A stretch of 64,000 bases of DNA from Shewanella insulae (GCF_009831655.1 NZ_WRPA01000001.1:620001-684000), one strand, 5' to 3'; numbered from the stretch's first letter, positions 10,201 through 21,302 are shown. Numbers and translations: made by a program. Notes: a model not told the origin generated them from the sequence alone.

Positions 10201-10748
10201 TCACCGTTGTAGATGCACCAGCTAACGAAGCCCCCGTGGCCAACTTCAGCTTCACCGCTACCGACCTTGACGTCCAGTTCAGTGACCTTTCTGGTGACAG
10301 TGACGGTGCGGTAAGCAGCTGGTCATGGGACTTCGGTGACGGCGCAAGCTCTAGCCTGGCGAACCCTAGCCACAGCTACGCAGCTGCCGGTACTTACACG
10401 GTAACACTGACCGTAAGCGATGATGATGGTGCCCAGCACTCAGTCACTCAAGAGGTCACTGTAACTGAGCCTGTACCAGAGCCAACTCTCTCTCTACAAG
10501 GTACTGCAAGCACTGACGGCAAGCGTGTCGTTACAAGCTTGGCTTGGACTTCACCAACGAAAGTGACTGTTGATGTATACCGCGATGGTGCGCTAGTTAG
10601 CTCAGGTGTAAAAAAAGACAGCTACACAGATCGCTTTAGCTCTACAGCTACTAGCTTCACTTATCAGGTATGTGAAACTGGCACCAGCGAGTGTTCATAC
10701 GAACTCAACATAGTGCCGACAATCAAGGTAAAAGGTAAGAAAAACTAA
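7260..10748 (+). CDS. Large secreted S8 protease with P, Ig-like and PKD domains
   Basis: Multidomain extracellular subtilase of 1162 residues. Order: signal peptide (1-30), I9 propeptide (about 40-123), S8 domain with D165 (VIDTGFD), H220 (HGTHVSG), N316 (AAGND) and S384 (GTSMATP), and a beta domain (about 445-550). Then come a first proprotein-convertase P domain (about 553-675), an Ig-like domain, a second P domain (about 775-890), an Ig-like domain (about 895-990), a PKD domain (about 995-1080, WDFGDG) and a C-terminal beta domain like that of protease 1. P domains act in folding and substrate or surface binding. I chose the ATG at 7260 over an adjacent TTG because AGGAG lies nine bases upstream. 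Both an FNR-type box and an ATACAT array precede it. Confidence 0.94.
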   Translation: MTTPKKSSSKLLTTLLGASLLTGLSPVALAVSKAPLKAMPKYDQQSVIVKFKQKVAKKDRKELIRNLGVSFKDKNNDGVDDRLRNIANGRLAVLELGQGRKVDAVLAGLKNHPLVEYAEPNYIVHTTAVPNDTSYTSLYGMQKIQAETAWDYVIGDSSVVVGVIDTGFDFNHPDLADNIWTNPNEIAGNGIDDDGNGYIDDIHGISAILDNGNPSDTGAHGTHVSGTIGAKGNNALGVAGVNWQTNMVGCSFLGTGGGTLADGVQCIDYMIGLKNAGNNVRVLNNSWGGGGFTQTLKDAISAANNADILFVAAAGNDSADIDNGGFYPAGYDVPNVVAVASTDNADNLSGFSNYGDQLVHLAAPGSFILSTTPNNSYDTFSGTSMATPHVAGAAALILAGNPNLTTSQLKSVLMNTGDTLAALEGKTISGKRLNLANALIDSGGAGPSFFMEATPTKSTINQGDSQAYAIDLVAAGGFNGTATMSLTSVPELNADVLFAQNPVAGDTTNTMTINTTEQTAPGTYNMTVNATDGSVSKNINLELKVWPQGTVSTMLTSNQVVPISDNDPSFPAISTIDVPYDMTLTQVEVFVDITHAWASDMLVSVISPSGEEVILHDRAGGNGTGLVGNFIPTEYELDNALGEWTLKVVDEVAGDTGAINNWSLKLTGAPSAGTDFVPNVQIVTPANQGAYLTGETVSFSASSNDTEDGDLTAGIVWTSSIDGEIGNGATFTKSNLSVGDHVITATSTDSAGQASTETVKLSVADANTTVSGVNNTAIAMPEMGGKVFTEIDLPTGVAIDAIEVNVDISFNSVQYLNVWLQSPTGTMVKLVTWRQFWNKDLVHTFTPVEFAGESSMGTWRLFVEDTSSYTMEGVLNNWSISVSNGDAVLPPPAENQAPVMTINAPMGGSSFNLGDSITFDGSAIDAEDGDLSAGIKWYSNFNGLIGEGALFSTNTLSAGDHIVTAVATDSQDAFDQAQVSFTVVDAPANEAPVANFSFTATDLDVQFSDLSGDSDGAVSSWSWDFGDGASSSLANPSHSYAAAGTYTVTLTVSDDDGAQHSVTQEVTVTEPVPEPTLSLQGTASTDGKRVVTSLAWTSPTKVTVDVYRDGALVSSGVKKDSYTDRFSSTATSFTYQVCETGTSECSYELNIVPTIKVKGKKN

Positions 10749-10757
10749 GACCGACTC

Positions 10758-10781
10758 GGAGGGCGCTGTAAGGCGCCCTCC
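10758..10781 (+). terminator. Stem-loop after protease 2
   Basis: Perfect 9-bp GC-rich stem GGAGGGCGC/GCGCCCTCC with a six-base loop. The following TCTATCC is a poor T-tract, so some read-through into the P-domain gene is possible. Confidence 0.6.
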
Positions 10782-10863
10782 TCTATCCACTCAAATCGAC
10801 ATGAATTTACACAAAAGTTGGGGCAACTCGCGCCCGACCAAACCAAGAACCGAGGCACAAGAG

Positions 10864-11868
10864 GTGAAAAAAACCTTACTAGTGTTATCCATACTCTCCA
10901 CGCTATCTCCCCTCGCTCAGGGCTCAAGCGAATTTCACATCTACCAGGCTAGGTATGACGACCCTCTACTCAATATGGTTGACCAAGACAGCACGACACT
11001 CGACCAGTTTTACACTCAACCTAAAACCAGACAGGCTTTAGAGGAGATTAAGCAAAGCCTGAACCACTCTAACGGTAAGCAAAACAACAAAGAGGAAAAC
11101 CCGACACCTAGCCTCAATAATCACTCAAGCATCACGGCGAGAGCCAAATCGCAAAATAAGAGCACACGAAGTTTTAGCCTCTCTGTAGCAGACCAAACCC
11201 AGAGTATGCCGGCGGGCAAAACAGCCACCTATCACTTCTTAGCCCAGGGCAACGACCAGTGGCAAGGCAACATCTGCCTCAGCCTAGCCTCTTCCCTGCC
11301 TGGCGCCAGACTCTCCAAGCAAGAAATTCGAGCAGGTGAAACCTTCCGTCTGTCGATCCCATCCAATAACGACACCCGGTGGGGTGACTACATGTTCACT
11401 ATCACTGCGTCGGCCGATAACGGCAGCCTGGTTCAACAGCAGAGGGTCAACCTAAACTTGCTCCCAAACAACATTCGTCAAGTTACTCAGGCCAACCTTA
11501 GCAGGATGCCGATCGACGACAATAACCCTGAGGGTATACAGAGCACCATCTTGATGGAAGATGCGATAGCCGCCTTCGCCGTGCGGGTATTGGTCAAGAT
11601 AAGCCACCCCTGGCACAGAGATCTAAAATTAACCCTTAGCTCCCCAATGGGTACCCACTACAATCTTGAGAACCAAAACTTGGTCTACCAGAATAGTCAA
11701 TATCAGGAATACTCCACTGATGCATTCAATAATGAAGCTATTCAGGGACATTGGACCCTGAAGGTAGCCGACCTGGCCGCAGGCGACAGGGGGATATTGC
11801 GCGGCTGGCAGCTGATGATATCCGGCTATTCCCCCGCTCAGTCAGAACAGGCAGGCGACCCTCCTTAA
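10864..11868 (+). CDS. Secreted stand-alone P-domain protein
   Basis: 334 residues with no protease domain. A signal peptide (KKTLLVLSILSTLSPLAQG) is followed by a polar spacer, a beta domain (about 120-215) and a C-terminal proprotein-convertase P domain (about 220-330, with HPWHRDLKLTLSSP and GHWTLKVAD). This order copies the non-catalytic beta-plus-P section of the protease just upstream. I prefer the GTG start at 10864, which places the signal peptide at the N-terminus and has GAGG upstream. An upstream ATG at 10801 would add 21 polar residues. It probably works outside the cell, perhaps binding the same targets as the protease or the protease itself. That role is inference. Confidence 0.8.
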   Translation: MKKTLLVLSILSTLSPLAQGSSEFHIYQARYDDPLLNMVDQDSTTLDQFYTQPKTRQALEEIKQSLNHSNGKQNNKEENPTPSLNNHSSITARAKSQNKSTRSFSLSVADQTQSMPAGKTATYHFLAQGNDQWQGNICLSLASSLPGARLSKQEIRAGETFRLSIPSNNDTRWGDYMFTITASADNGSLVQQQRVNLNLLPNNIRQVTQANLSRMPIDDNNPEGIQSTILMEDAIAAFAVRVLVKISHPWHRDLKLTLSSPMGTHYNLENQNLVYQNSQYQEYSTDAFNNEAIQGHWTLKVADLAAGDRGILRGWQLMISGYSPAQSEQAGDPP

Positions 11869-12119
11869 AGCTATCGCCTTATTGAAGCTAAATACCCCAC
11901 TAGTCAATTACTCGTCCTTGCTTGAGGAAAAGCGCCTACAAGTACTTTTTCGCCTACAAATAAGCCAAACAGACAGGTAATAAGGCAGCCATCTTCCCCC
12001 TATAAGAACACACTGTTTTCACAAAATAATTAAGCGGAAAAGGCTGTTGTCCATTGGCAGTTCTGCTACAATTTCGCCGTAATTTCCTCCTCTAACATTA
12101 CATATAAAAATAGTACCCT

Positions 12120-13226
12120 ATGAATCAATCTAATAAAGTTCTAGCCGTCAACGATGATCTGCCTATCCGCACCGACAAACCGGTACATTCAGGTAAAGTG
12201 CGCAGTGTTTATTGGTTAACCGCCGAAGACAGCGCGCGTCTGATAGAACAGAAAGGTTATGACGTTCCCGCCGAGACACCGCTGGCGATCATGGTGATCA
12301 GTGACCGCATCTCTGCCTTCGACTGCATCTGGCAAGGCGAAAACGGCCTCAACGGCGTCCCTGGTAAAGGGGCGGCACTCAATGCCATCTCTAACCATTG
12401 GTTCAAGCTATTTAAAGAAAAAGGCTTAGCAGACAGCCATATTCTGGATGTGCCACATCCTTTCGTCTGGATCGTGCAGAAGGCACAGCCCGTGATGGTC
12501 GAGGCAATCGCTAGACAATACATCACAGGCTCAATGTGGCGAGCCTACAGCAAGGGCGAGCGAGACTTCTGTGGTATCACCCTACCAGAGGGACTGGAGA
12601 AGGATCAGAAACTGGAAGAGGTACTGATCACTCCATCGACCAAAGGTGTACTGACAGGTCTTGAAGGTGTTCCAGAAGCCGATGACGTCAACGTCTCACG
12701 TGCAGATCTAGAGCGTCACCTGGAAGGCTTTAACTTCCACAGCAAGGACGATATCGATCTATACGAGAAACTGCTTAAAGAGGGCTTTGGGGTGATCAGC
12801 GATGCCTTGGCGGCGCAGGATCAGATCTTCGTCGACACCAAGTTTGAGTTTGGTTATGTAAAAGATGCCAGCGGCCAGGAAAAACTGATCTACATGGATG
12901 AAGTAGGCACCCCTGACTCATCACGTATCTGGGACGGTGAAGCCCGTCGTAACGGCAAGATCGTCGAGAAGTCCAAGGAAGGCTTCAGACAATGGCTACT
13001 AAACCACTTCCCCGATCCCGATATCCTGCTCAACAAGGAACGTATGCCTGAGCGTTTTGCCCTGGCGCGCGACAACAAGCTACCGACCGAGGTGATGATG
13101 GACATCTCTAACACCTACGTAGGCATCGCCGAGACCATCATAGGTGAGAAGCTGCACCTGAGTGAGAACCCTCGCCAGGAGATCATCGATATCCTGCGCG
13201 ATGAATACCAGCTGATCCAAGCATAA
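12120..13226 (+). CDS. purC: SAICAR synthetase
   Basis: Phosphoribosylaminoimidazole-succinocarboxamide synthase, the ATP-dependent ligation of aspartate to CAIR in purine synthesis. Clear family features are the N-terminal [11 protein letters not shown]-grasp-like segment and blocks such as [26 protein letters not shown] and DTKFEFGY. At 368 residues it belongs to the longer class rather than the 237-residue E. coli type. No strong ribosome site is visible before the ATG, and a TACAAT -10-like hexamer lies at about 12065-12072. The gene is monocistronic, ending in a hairpin at 13273-13304. I see no PurR operator. Confidence 0.95.
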   Translation: MNQSNKVLAVNDDLPIRTDKPVHSGKVRSVYWLTAEDSARLIEQKGYDVPAETPLAIMVISDRISAFDCIWQGENGLNGVPGKGAALNAISNHWFKLFKEKGLADSHILDVPHPFVWIVQKAQPVMVEAIARQYITGSMWRAYSKGERDFCGITLPEGLEKDQKLEEVLITPSTKGVLTGLEGVPEADDVNVSRADLERHLEGFNFHSKDDIDLYEKLLKEGFGVISDALAAQDQIFVDTKFEFGYVKDASGQEKLIYMDEVGTPDSSRIWDGEARRNGKIVEKSKEGFRQWLLNHFPDPDILLNKERMPERFALARDNKLPTEVMMDISNTYVGIAETIIGEKLHLSENPRQEIIDILRDEYQLIQA

Positions 13227-13272
13227 TGACGACTCAACCAGGCTAGTTGTGCCGGGTTAATTCGACAAACAC

Positions 13273-13304
13273 AAGGCCAGTACCTACACAGGCGCTGGCC
13301 TTTT
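13273..13304 (+). terminator. Terminator of purC
   Basis: AAGGCCAG/CTGGCCTT stem with a 14-base loop, followed by a short T-run. Confidence 0.65.
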
Positions 13305-13944
13305 CATTCTCGAGCTTGTTCCTATACAGCTTCGTTCCCCCAGCAAGCGTTACACTAGCAGTCATTCTCACGCAGATATTTCAGCCCCTACAAACAAGCA
13401 CCATCAAGATGAAAGAAAATTAATCTCCTGACTAAGACCGACGCTCGTGCCTGCATGCACCCGGACTAGCGCCTACAACAGGCAGGGCGAATATGATTAA
13501 ATGAGAAAGTCCTGGCGAGATCGCCACTTGAGGTGCGACTAAGCTAGGAGCCTAACTCTAGGGGAGGCAGGCAGCGAAAACAAAAATAATAGTCGTTATA
13601 TATCAGCATCATAAAGGCAATTATTAGCACTATCATCAGCTAACTAGCTAGCGCAGGCCCGACAATGTCTTCATCACACAGCTCTTAGCATAGCCTGAAA
13701 ACCACAGGACTCACCATGCCAACCCCATCACAGGAAGTTTAAGATAAGTGGCCAGACACCTCATATAACAGCCAAATAACAGAGTAGCCTTAATATTTTC
13801 TCACAACTTTATTAATCCAATCTTAAGCATTTGATTTGCCGCCCCCTTCCCCCCTTGATATGGTATGGCGGCAATCACATCTTTAGCGCCCCCATGCCTG
13901 TTAGGCAGATAAAAACTATTGGGCGCCAGCAATAGGGAGAACCC
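13305..13944. other. Long intergenic region without a recognisable gene
   Basis: About 640 bases between purC and the M3 peptidase. All open frames are very short, no tRNA or known RNA is recognisable, and there is no clear repeat. A transcribed small RNA cannot be excluded. Confidence 0.4.
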
Positions 13945-16107
13945 ATGCGTAAGTCTATCCTCACCACGGCTGTCTTAGCCGGTCTATATCTCACAGGCTG
14001 CTCACAAGCGGATCAAGCTGCGACCAATGTCGACGCAGCAAATACCCAAGCGGCGGAACCTGCCACCCAGGCAAGTGAAACTCAGGTCAATGCCAGCAAC
14101 GTACTGCTCAACAAGAGCAGCCTACAATATCAGGCACCAGAATTTGACCAGATCACCTTCGATAATTACGCGCCGGCATTTACCCAAGGGATCGTAGAAC
14201 ACGATAAAGAGATCCAGGCGATCATCGACAACAAGACCGCCGCCGATTTCGACAACTCTATTATCGCCATGGAGAAATCCGGTAGCCTACTCACCCGGGT
14301 GGCTAAGACCTTCTTTAACCTGGCCAGCGTCAACTCCAACAGCCAGGTGCAAGCCCTTGAAGCCGAGCTGGCGCCCAAGCTGTCCGCTCACTGGGACAAC
14401 ATCTTCTTAAACCCTGAGCTGTTTGCCCGCGTCGAGAGCGTCTACAAGACCCGCGACAGCCTAAGCGCCGAAGATAAGCGTCTGGTCGAGTTTTACTACC
14501 TGGCTTTCGAGCGCGCCGGCGCCAAGCTATCTGACGCGGATAAAGAGAAAATGCGCGAGCTTAACGGTCAGCTAGCCAGTCTGACCACAGAGTTTTCTAA
14601 GAACGTTCTGGACGCCTTTAAGGATGAGGTGGTCATAGTGACAGATAAGGCGGAGCTCGATGGCCTATCTGACGCCGAGATCGCTACTCTAGCCCAGGCG
14701 GCTAAAGATGCCGGCAAAGAGGGATACCTAATCACTCTAGTGAACACCACTCGCCAACCTATCCTCTCCAGCCTGAATAACCGTGCGCTAAGAGAGAAGG
14801 TCTGGAAGACCTCGGCAAACCGCGCCATGGCGCTTAACGGCCCGAATATCGTCAAGCAGTCACACCTGCACGCCGAAAAGGCGGCGTTACTGGGCTATGA
14901 CTCCTGGGCAGCCTACACGGTAGCCGATCAGATGGCTAAGACACCGGCGGCCGTGTATGAGATCTTAGATGACCTAGCCCCTAAGGCTGTGGCCAAGGCC
15001 AAGCTAGAGGCGGCGGACATTCAGGCGCAGATTAAGGCATCGGGTCAAGACTTCGAACTGGCACCATGGGACTGGGCCTATTACAGCGAGAAGGTTCGTA
15101 AGGCCAAATATGACCTGGATCAGAGCCAGGTCACGCCTTATTTCGAGTTTAACCGCGTCCTCAACGACGGCCTCTTCTTCGCCATGAAAAAACTCTACGG
15201 CATCACGGTCAAGCCGCGCAAAGATCTGCCTGTATGGAACCCGGATGTGCTGGCCTATGAGATCTTTAACAAAGACAAGAGCTCAGTCGGTATCTTCTAT
15301 CTGGATCCTTATGCCAGAGAAGGTAAGAACGGCGGCGCCTGGATGGATGAGTTTGTGACCCAGAGCGGCCTGCTGGGCACTAAGCCTGTGGTCTACAACG
15401 CGCTGAACATTCCAAAGCCAGCCTCAGGCCCAACCCTGATGACCTATGATGAAGTCAGCACCATGTTCCACGAGTTCGGTCACGCCGTACATGGTCTCTT
15501 CTCTCAGGTGAAATATCCAAGTGTGGCAGGTACGGCGACACCGAGAGACTTCGTCGAATTCCCATCACAGGCCAACGAAGACTGGTCTATCGATCCTGAA
15601 GTTCTAGCCAACTACGCCAAGCACTATCAGACCGGCGAGCCTATCCCAGCAGAGCTGCTGAAGAAGGTCCTGGCGGCGAGTAAGTTTGGACAAGGCTTCG
15701 ATACTACAGAGTATCTGGCGGCGGCTATCCTGGACATGGAGTGGCACTCCATTGGCGTCGATGCCAAGATCGACGACGTGGCTAAGTTTGAGCAGCAGGC
15801 ACTGGCGAAACACGGCATCGATTTTGCGCCTATCCCGCCACGCTACAAGTCAACCTACTTTAGCCATGCATTCGCCGGCGGGTATTCGGCGGGCTACTAC
15901 GCCTACCTGTGGACCGAAGTCTTTGCGGCAGACGCCTTCGACTTCATGAGCCACAACGGCGGCCTGTCACTGGAGAACGGTAACAAGTTCCGCGACAACG
16001 TGCTGTCTAAGGGTAACAGTGAAGATCTGATGCAGGACTACATCAAGTTCACCGGCAGAAAGCCAACCGTGGATGCCCTGTTAAAGCACAGAGGCCTGAC
16101 GGAATAA
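13945..16107 (+). CDS. M3-family metallopeptidase lipoprotein (Dcp-like)
   Basis: Zinc oligopeptidase related to peptidyl-dipeptidase Dcp and oligopeptidase A. The lipobox LTGC with lipid-carrying C19 makes it a predicted lipoprotein, followed by a polar low-complexity linker (20-55). The M3 catalytic motif HEFGH lies at 509-513, and E538 in the VEFPSQ block fits the third zinc ligand. Length (720) is normal for the family plus the signal. AGGGAG lies upstream of the ATG. The gene is monocistronic with a strong terminator at 16127-16155. It probably trims peptides in the envelope. The exact specificity, dipeptidyl or endo, cannot be read from sequence. Confidence 0.92.
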   Translation: MRKSILTTAVLAGLYLTGCSQADQAATNVDAANTQAAEPATQASETQVNASNVLLNKSSLQYQAPEFDQITFDNYAPAFTQGIVEHDKEIQAIIDNKTAADFDNSIIAMEKSGSLLTRVAKTFFNLASVNSNSQVQALEAELAPKLSAHWDNIFLNPELFARVESVYKTRDSLSAEDKRLVEFYYLAFERAGAKLSDADKEKMRELNGQLASLTTEFSKNVLDAFKDEVVIVTDKAELDGLSDAEIATLAQAAKDAGKEGYLITLVNTTRQPILSSLNNRALREKVWKTSANRAMALNGPNIVKQSHLHAEKAALLGYDSWAAYTVADQMAKTPAAVYEILDDLAPKAVAKAKLEAADIQAQIKASGQDFELAPWDWAYYSEKVRKAKYDLDQSQVTPYFEFNRVLNDGLFFAMKKLYGITVKPRKDLPVWNPDVLAYEIFNKDKSSVGIFYLDPYAREGKNGGAWMDEFVTQSGLLGTKPVVYNALNIPKPASGPTLMTYDEVSTMFHEFGHAVHGLFSQVKYPSVAGTATPRDFVEFPSQANEDWSIDPEVLANYAKHYQTGEPIPAELLKKVLAASKFGQGFDTTEYLAAAILDMEWHSIGVDAKIDDVAKFEQQALAKHGIDFAPIPPRYKSTYFSHAFAGGYSAGYYAYLWTEVFAADAFDFMSHNGGLSLENGNKFRDNVLSKGNSEDLMQDYIKFTGRKPTVDALLKHRGLTE

Positions 16108-16126
16108 GTCTGGATTTTCAGGCATT

Positions 16127-16155
16127 AAAAAGCGGCTCATTGAGCCGCTTTTTTT
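16127..16155 (+). terminator. Terminator of the M3 peptidase gene
   Basis: AAAAAGCGGCTCA/TGAGCCGCTTTTT inverted repeat with T-run. The flanking A-run could also support minus-strand termination. Confidence 0.9.
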
Positions 16156-16224
16156 ATCACTATCTGCTTCAGCGCGATCTTTTCCCTAACTCTAACACTA
16201 ACCTTCAAGAGCTTACTTTAAAAG

Positions 16225-17160
16225 CTAGTAGATAGACGCTTCGCCCGACGGACGGGTACGCAGAAGTTTGAGGAACCACATATATTGCTCAGGATAGGCG
16301 TTAATCACCTGCTCCACCGCGCGGTTTAATGCTAAGGCCTCATTCTCCTTGCCCTGCATCTCCTCGGGTGAGATGGGCGGCAGTACCGTCAGCAAATACT
16401 GACGCTTTTGCTGATCATAGCCAATCTTCACTGGCATCACCTGAGCATTACCGGCGGAGGCCAGACGCCCCACCACAGGCAGAGTAGCCTTAACCGTGCC
16501 AAGAAATGGCGCAAAGACACTCTTCTCAGGGCCTAAGTCTTCATCTGGCAGATAGAAGAAACTGTTATCGTTTTTCAGCTCGGACAGGAGCGCACGAATG
16601 CCCGCCTCCCGCATATAGACGTTGCCGCCCTTAGAGCTACGCATACGGTTATTAAACCAGTCGAACAGCTTGTTGCGATGAGCCTTGGCCATGGTCACCA
16701 TGGGCAGCTCTAGGTTCAACCTAAGCCCCGCATACTCTATGCCCCACACATGGGGCATGATGAAGATAACCGGCTGACCCGCATCACGGGCGCGCTGCAC
16801 ATGCTCGAAGCCTTCAAGCTGAACGCGGCGACGCAAGTGAGCATCTGAGCGCAGCAGAAGCTCTGACTGCGCCAACAGGATCAATACAAAATTCTCGATA
16901 TTTTCATCGAGTAGCTTATCGATCTCTCCCTTCGATTTATCCGGGAAACAGGTCTCCAGGTTCGCCCTGGCCACCCTGAGAGGCTTCTTGGCGATCTTCT
17001 TCACCAGACGCGCGAGCAGGCGCGCAATAGGATCCCTTAGCCAGGCGGGCATCAGGCCGAAAAACACCAACAGCCCTATGGCAAACCAGGTGGGCCAATG
17101 CTTAGGGTGTAATAACTCGGCGCGAAAGCGACGATCGAAATACTTAGGTTTTCTAGACAA
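16225..17160 (-). CDS. lpxM: Lipid A late acyltransferase, LpxM-like
   Basis: Inner-membrane enzyme that adds a secondary acyl chain to lipid A. One N-terminal membrane helix (about 24-40) is followed by the lysophospholipid-acyltransferase-fold domain with the catalytic HX4E motif (HVWGIE). Blocks such as YLPDEDLGPEKSVF, TLPVVGRLA and RTRPSGE are closer to LpxM than LpxL. The start is TTG (no early ATG in frame) with AGAGG eight bases upstream. The final -SIY C-terminus is normal. Assignment to LpxM rather than LpxL is likely but not certain. Confidence 0.85.
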   Translation of the reverse strand: MSRKPKYFDRRFRAELLHPKHWPTWFAIGLLVFFGLMPAWLRDPIARLLARLVKKIAKKPLRVARANLETCFPDKSKGEIDKLLDENIENFVLILLAQSELLLRSDAHLRRRVQLEGFEHVQRARDAGQPVIFIMPHVWGIEYAGLRLNLELPMVTMAKAHRNKLFDWFNNRMRSSKGGNVYMREAGIRALLSELKNDNSFFYLPDEDLGPEKSVFAPFLGTVKATLPVVGRLASAGNAQVMPVKIGYDQQKRQYLLTVLPPISPEEMQGKENEALALNRAVEQVINAYPEQYMWFLKLLRTRPSGEASIY

Positions 17161-17235
17161 GAGTACAACCTCTTACTCATCCAGCGCCTGTAACCACACA
17201 GGCTTAAACAACAGATAACCAGTTCAGAAGAAACA

Positions 17236-17258
17236 GAAAAAGCCACTCAAGGAGTGGC
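17236..17258 (-). terminator. Terminator of pheST-ihfA
   Basis: GCCACTC/GAGTGGC stem with a three-base loop and a T-run on the minus strand, just after ihfA. Confidence 0.85.
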
Positions 17259-17280
17259 CTTCTCTATGTATTAAGTCGGA

Positions 17281-17577
17281 TTATTTACCGGCGTTAGCCT
17301 CTTCAACACGACTCTTAAGTTTCTGTCCTGGACGGAAAGTCACCACGCGGCGAGCAGAAATCGGGATATCCTCGCCTGTTTTAGGGTTGCGACCCGGTCT
17401 TTGATTTTTGTCCCTTAGGTCAAAGTTGCCAAAGCCAGATAACTTGACCTGCTCACCGTTCTCGAGGGCTTGACGAATTTCTTCGAAAAATGCCTCAACC
17501 ATCTCTTTCGCAACTCGCTTGTTAATGCCAAGCGTTTCAAAAAGATGTTCTGCCATTTCGGCTTTGGTAAGTGCCAT
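17281..17577 (-). CDS. ihfA: Integration host factor alpha subunit
   Basis: DNA-bending nucleoid protein that pairs with IhfB. The 98 residues carry the HU/IHF fold, with the arm signature [21 protein letters not shown] that inserts into the minor groove. GAGGGA precedes the ATG. The gene follows pheT by four bases, the same arrangement as in E. coli. It will influence many sigma-54 and phage-type promoters. Confidence 0.98.
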   Translation of the reverse strand: MALTKAEMAEHLFETLGINKRVAKEMVEAFFEEIRQALENGEQVKLSGFGNFDLRDKNQRPGRNPKTGEDIPISARRVVTFRPGQKLKSRVEEANAGK

Positions 17578-17581
17578 ACTT

Positions 17582-19969
17582 TTAATCCCTCAACAGTGCG
17601 TTGAACTCGGTCTTGAGTTCAGAAACTACCTTTTCTACCATTTCAGCAATTTCTTTCTCTTCAAGTGTACGAGCGTTGTCTTGTAGTGTAAGTGCAATCG
17701 CCAGACTCTTTTTACCTGGTTCAACACCTTTACCTTGGTATACATCGAACAAGTTTAAGCCAACCAACTGATTTTCGCCAACTTTTCTTATCAAATTTAC
17801 AACATTTCCTGCCGAGACATCTTCATCAACCAGGATGGCAATGTCACGTCGGTTTGCTGGAAACTTAGACACAGTCTGGGCTTGCGGCAAACTTGCGTGC
17901 AATAAGGCGTCTAATTCGAGCTCGAATACGATGGTTTTACCATTTAAGCCGAAGGGCTTTTCCAGGCTCGGATGGACGGCACCAATGACACCAATCACAC
18001 GATCATTTCTTAAGATTTCAGCACATTGCCCCGGATGAAGCGCCGGATGAGATGCTTTTTTAAAAGTAAATTCATCCTCTGAAACTGTCAAGCCGATAAT
18101 GGCTTCGAGATCGCCCTTAAGGTCGAAAAAGTCTACAGTTTTTGATTCCATCGACCAATGTTCGTCATTTTGGTTGCCGGCAATGACGGCACCCAGCATA
18201 GCCTGCTGACGCACGCCAGATTCTGCATTGGCATCGGGCACGAAGCGCAGACCGGTTTCAAACAGGCGAACACGGTTTTGCTGACGGCTCTGGTTATAAC
18301 CCACGGCGGTCAACAGACCTGTGAACATAGACAAACGCATGGCCGACATCTCTACCGAGATAGGGTTTGGCAACACCATGGCATCAACACCCGGATGCAC
18401 CAGCTGCTGCAGCTTAGGATCGACGAAGCTATAGGTCACGGCTTCCTGGAAACCTCGGGCCACCATCATGGCGCGCACACGCTTAAGGTCGATATCGGCC
18501 TCGTTGTGCAGCGGCATGCTTAGCGCGGCAACCGGCGCAACGTTCGGAATATTGTTATAACCATAGATGCGGGCAACCTCTTCGATAAGATCTTCTTCGA
18601 TCACCATATCGAAACGGTAAGTCGCCGTGGTCACCTGCCAGTTATCATCGCTGCGTGATACGGCAAAGCCCAGCCGCTCGAGGATCTCGGTCACATCGGC
18701 ATCGCTAATGTGATGACCCAGCACGCGGTCTAGCTTGCTGCGACGCAGCAGAATGTTGGCAGGCTTAGGCAGATGCTCGTCGGCCTTTGCTTCGACCACA
18801 GGGCCGGCTTCGCCGCCACAGATCTCGAGTACCAGACGGGTCGCTCTGTCCATCACCTTGTGTTGCAGCTCAGGGTCGACGCCGCGCTCGAAGCGGTGTG
18901 ACGAGTCGGTGTGCAGACCCAGGCGACGGGATTTACCCATGATCGCCAGCGGCGCAAAGAAGGCACACTCTAACAGGATATCCTGGGTCTCGGTTGTCAC
19001 ACCCGAGTATTCACCACCGAACACACCGGCCAAGGCCAGCGCTTGGCTGTTGTCGGCGATAACCAGGGTGTCGTTTGGTACAGTGACTTCGTTGCCATCG
19101 AGCAGGGTAAGCTTTTCCTCACCATCACCCAGACGGATCTGGATCTTGCTGTCGATTTTAGCCAAATCGAAGGCATGCATAGGTTGACCAAACTCGATCA
19201 ACACATAGTTAGTGATGTCGACGATAGGATCGATAGAGCGAATACCACTACGACGCAGCTTTTCCTGCATCCAGAGTGGCGACTGCGCCTTAACGTTCAC
19301 GTTTTTCACCACACGACCTAGGTAACGCGGACAGGCACTCGGTGCCTGGTTATCGATCTCGATAACATCGTCGATGCTAGGGGTTACGCCTTCCCATGTA
19401 GGGGTAACAACCGCTTGACGGTTCAGTACACCCACTTCGCGGGCCAGGCCGACCATGCCGAGACAGTCGGCGCGGTTAGCGGTAAGATCCACATCTATGA
19501 TCGCATCGTCGAGATCCAGGTATTCACGCACATCCTGACCAATCGGCGCGTCCAGCGGCAGTTCGATAATGCCATCGCTCTCGATATCGATTCCCAGCTC
19601 ACCATAGGAGCAGAGCATACCGAATGATGGCTGGCCACGTAGCTTGGCCTTCTTGATCTTAAAATCACCCGGCAGTACGGCGCCCACCATAGCCACGGCC
19701 ACCTTAAGGCCCTGACGGCAGTTTGGCGCGCCACAGACGATATCGATCAACTCATCCTGACCGACATTAATCTTAGTCACACGTAGCTTGTCGGCGTCTG
19801 GGTGCTGGCCACACTCGACCACCTCACCCACTACAACACCCGAAAATTCACCGGCTACAGGGTCGACGCCGTCGACTTCAAGGCCCGCCATGGTGATCTG
19901 ATGTGACAAATCGTCACGACTAATACTTGGATTGACCCACTCACGAAGCCAAGACTCACTGAATTTCAT
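17582..19969 (-). CDS. pheT: Phenylalanyl-tRNA synthetase beta subunit
   Basis: Large subunit of the alpha2-beta2 enzyme that charges tRNA-Phe. At 795 residues it has the normal layout: N-terminal tRNA-binding (EMAP-like) domain at about 40-150, B3/B4 editing domain in the middle, B5 domain, class-II-like core and a C-terminal FDX-ACB domain (about 700-795, with [14 protein letters not shown]). It lies 15 bases after pheS and four before ihfA in one operon. Confidence 0.98.
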   Translation of the reverse strand: MKFSESWLREWVNPSISRDDLSHQITMAGLEVDGVDPVAGEFSGVVVGEVVECGQHPDADKLRVTKINVGQDELIDIVCGAPNCRQGLKVAVAMVGAVLPGDFKIKKAKLRGQPSFGMLCSYGELGIDIESDGIIELPLDAPIGQDVREYLDLDDAIIDVDLTANRADCLGMVGLAREVGVLNRQAVVTPTWEGVTPSIDDVIEIDNQAPSACPRYLGRVVKNVNVKAQSPLWMQEKLRRSGIRSIDPIVDITNYVLIEFGQPMHAFDLAKIDSKIQIRLGDGEEKLTLLDGNEVTVPNDTLVIADNSQALALAGVFGGEYSGVTTETQDILLECAFFAPLAIMGKSRRLGLHTDSSHRFERGVDPELQHKVMDRATRLVLEICGGEAGPVVEAKADEHLPKPANILLRRSKLDRVLGHHISDADVTEILERLGFAVSRSDDNWQVTTATYRFDMVIEEDLIEEVARIYGYNNIPNVAPVAALSMPLHNEADIDLKRVRAMMVARGFQEAVTYSFVDPKLQQLVHPGVDAMVLPNPISVEMSAMRLSMFTGLLTAVGYNQSRQQNRVRLFETGLRFVPDANAESGVRQQAMLGAVIAGNQNDEHWSMESKTVDFFDLKGDLEAIIGLTVSEDEFTFKKASHPALHPGQCAEILRNDRVIGVIGAVHPSLEKPFGLNGKTIVFELELDALLHASLPQAQTVSKFPANRRDIAILVDEDVSAGNVVNLIRKVGENQLVGLNLFDVYQGKGVEPGKKSLAIALTLQDNARTLEEKEIAEMVEKVVSELKTEFNALLRD

Positions 19970-19984
19970 TATTTACTCGCTCCG

Positions 19985-21013
<1,029 letters not shown>

Positions 21014-21302
21014 CTATATGCTGACTATTTAATCTTTACGAAAATAGAAAAAGAGACAAATTTTACGTGACCATAAGACATTTGACTAGGGCTTATTTGG
21101 TATTTTTCTAACGAAATCCGTGAGAAAAGAGCAAGCTGACCAAGCTTCAGACTCAGATAGGCTAAAAAGCCATCCCAAAATGTAATTTTGATTCGCCGCG
21201 ATCACAGCATACATGTACACTTGAGCCGTACCTTATTTAACAATAACGATAAATCCCCAGTACAAATAAACAACAAACAAACGCCCTGCGGCAAAATTTT
21301 CG

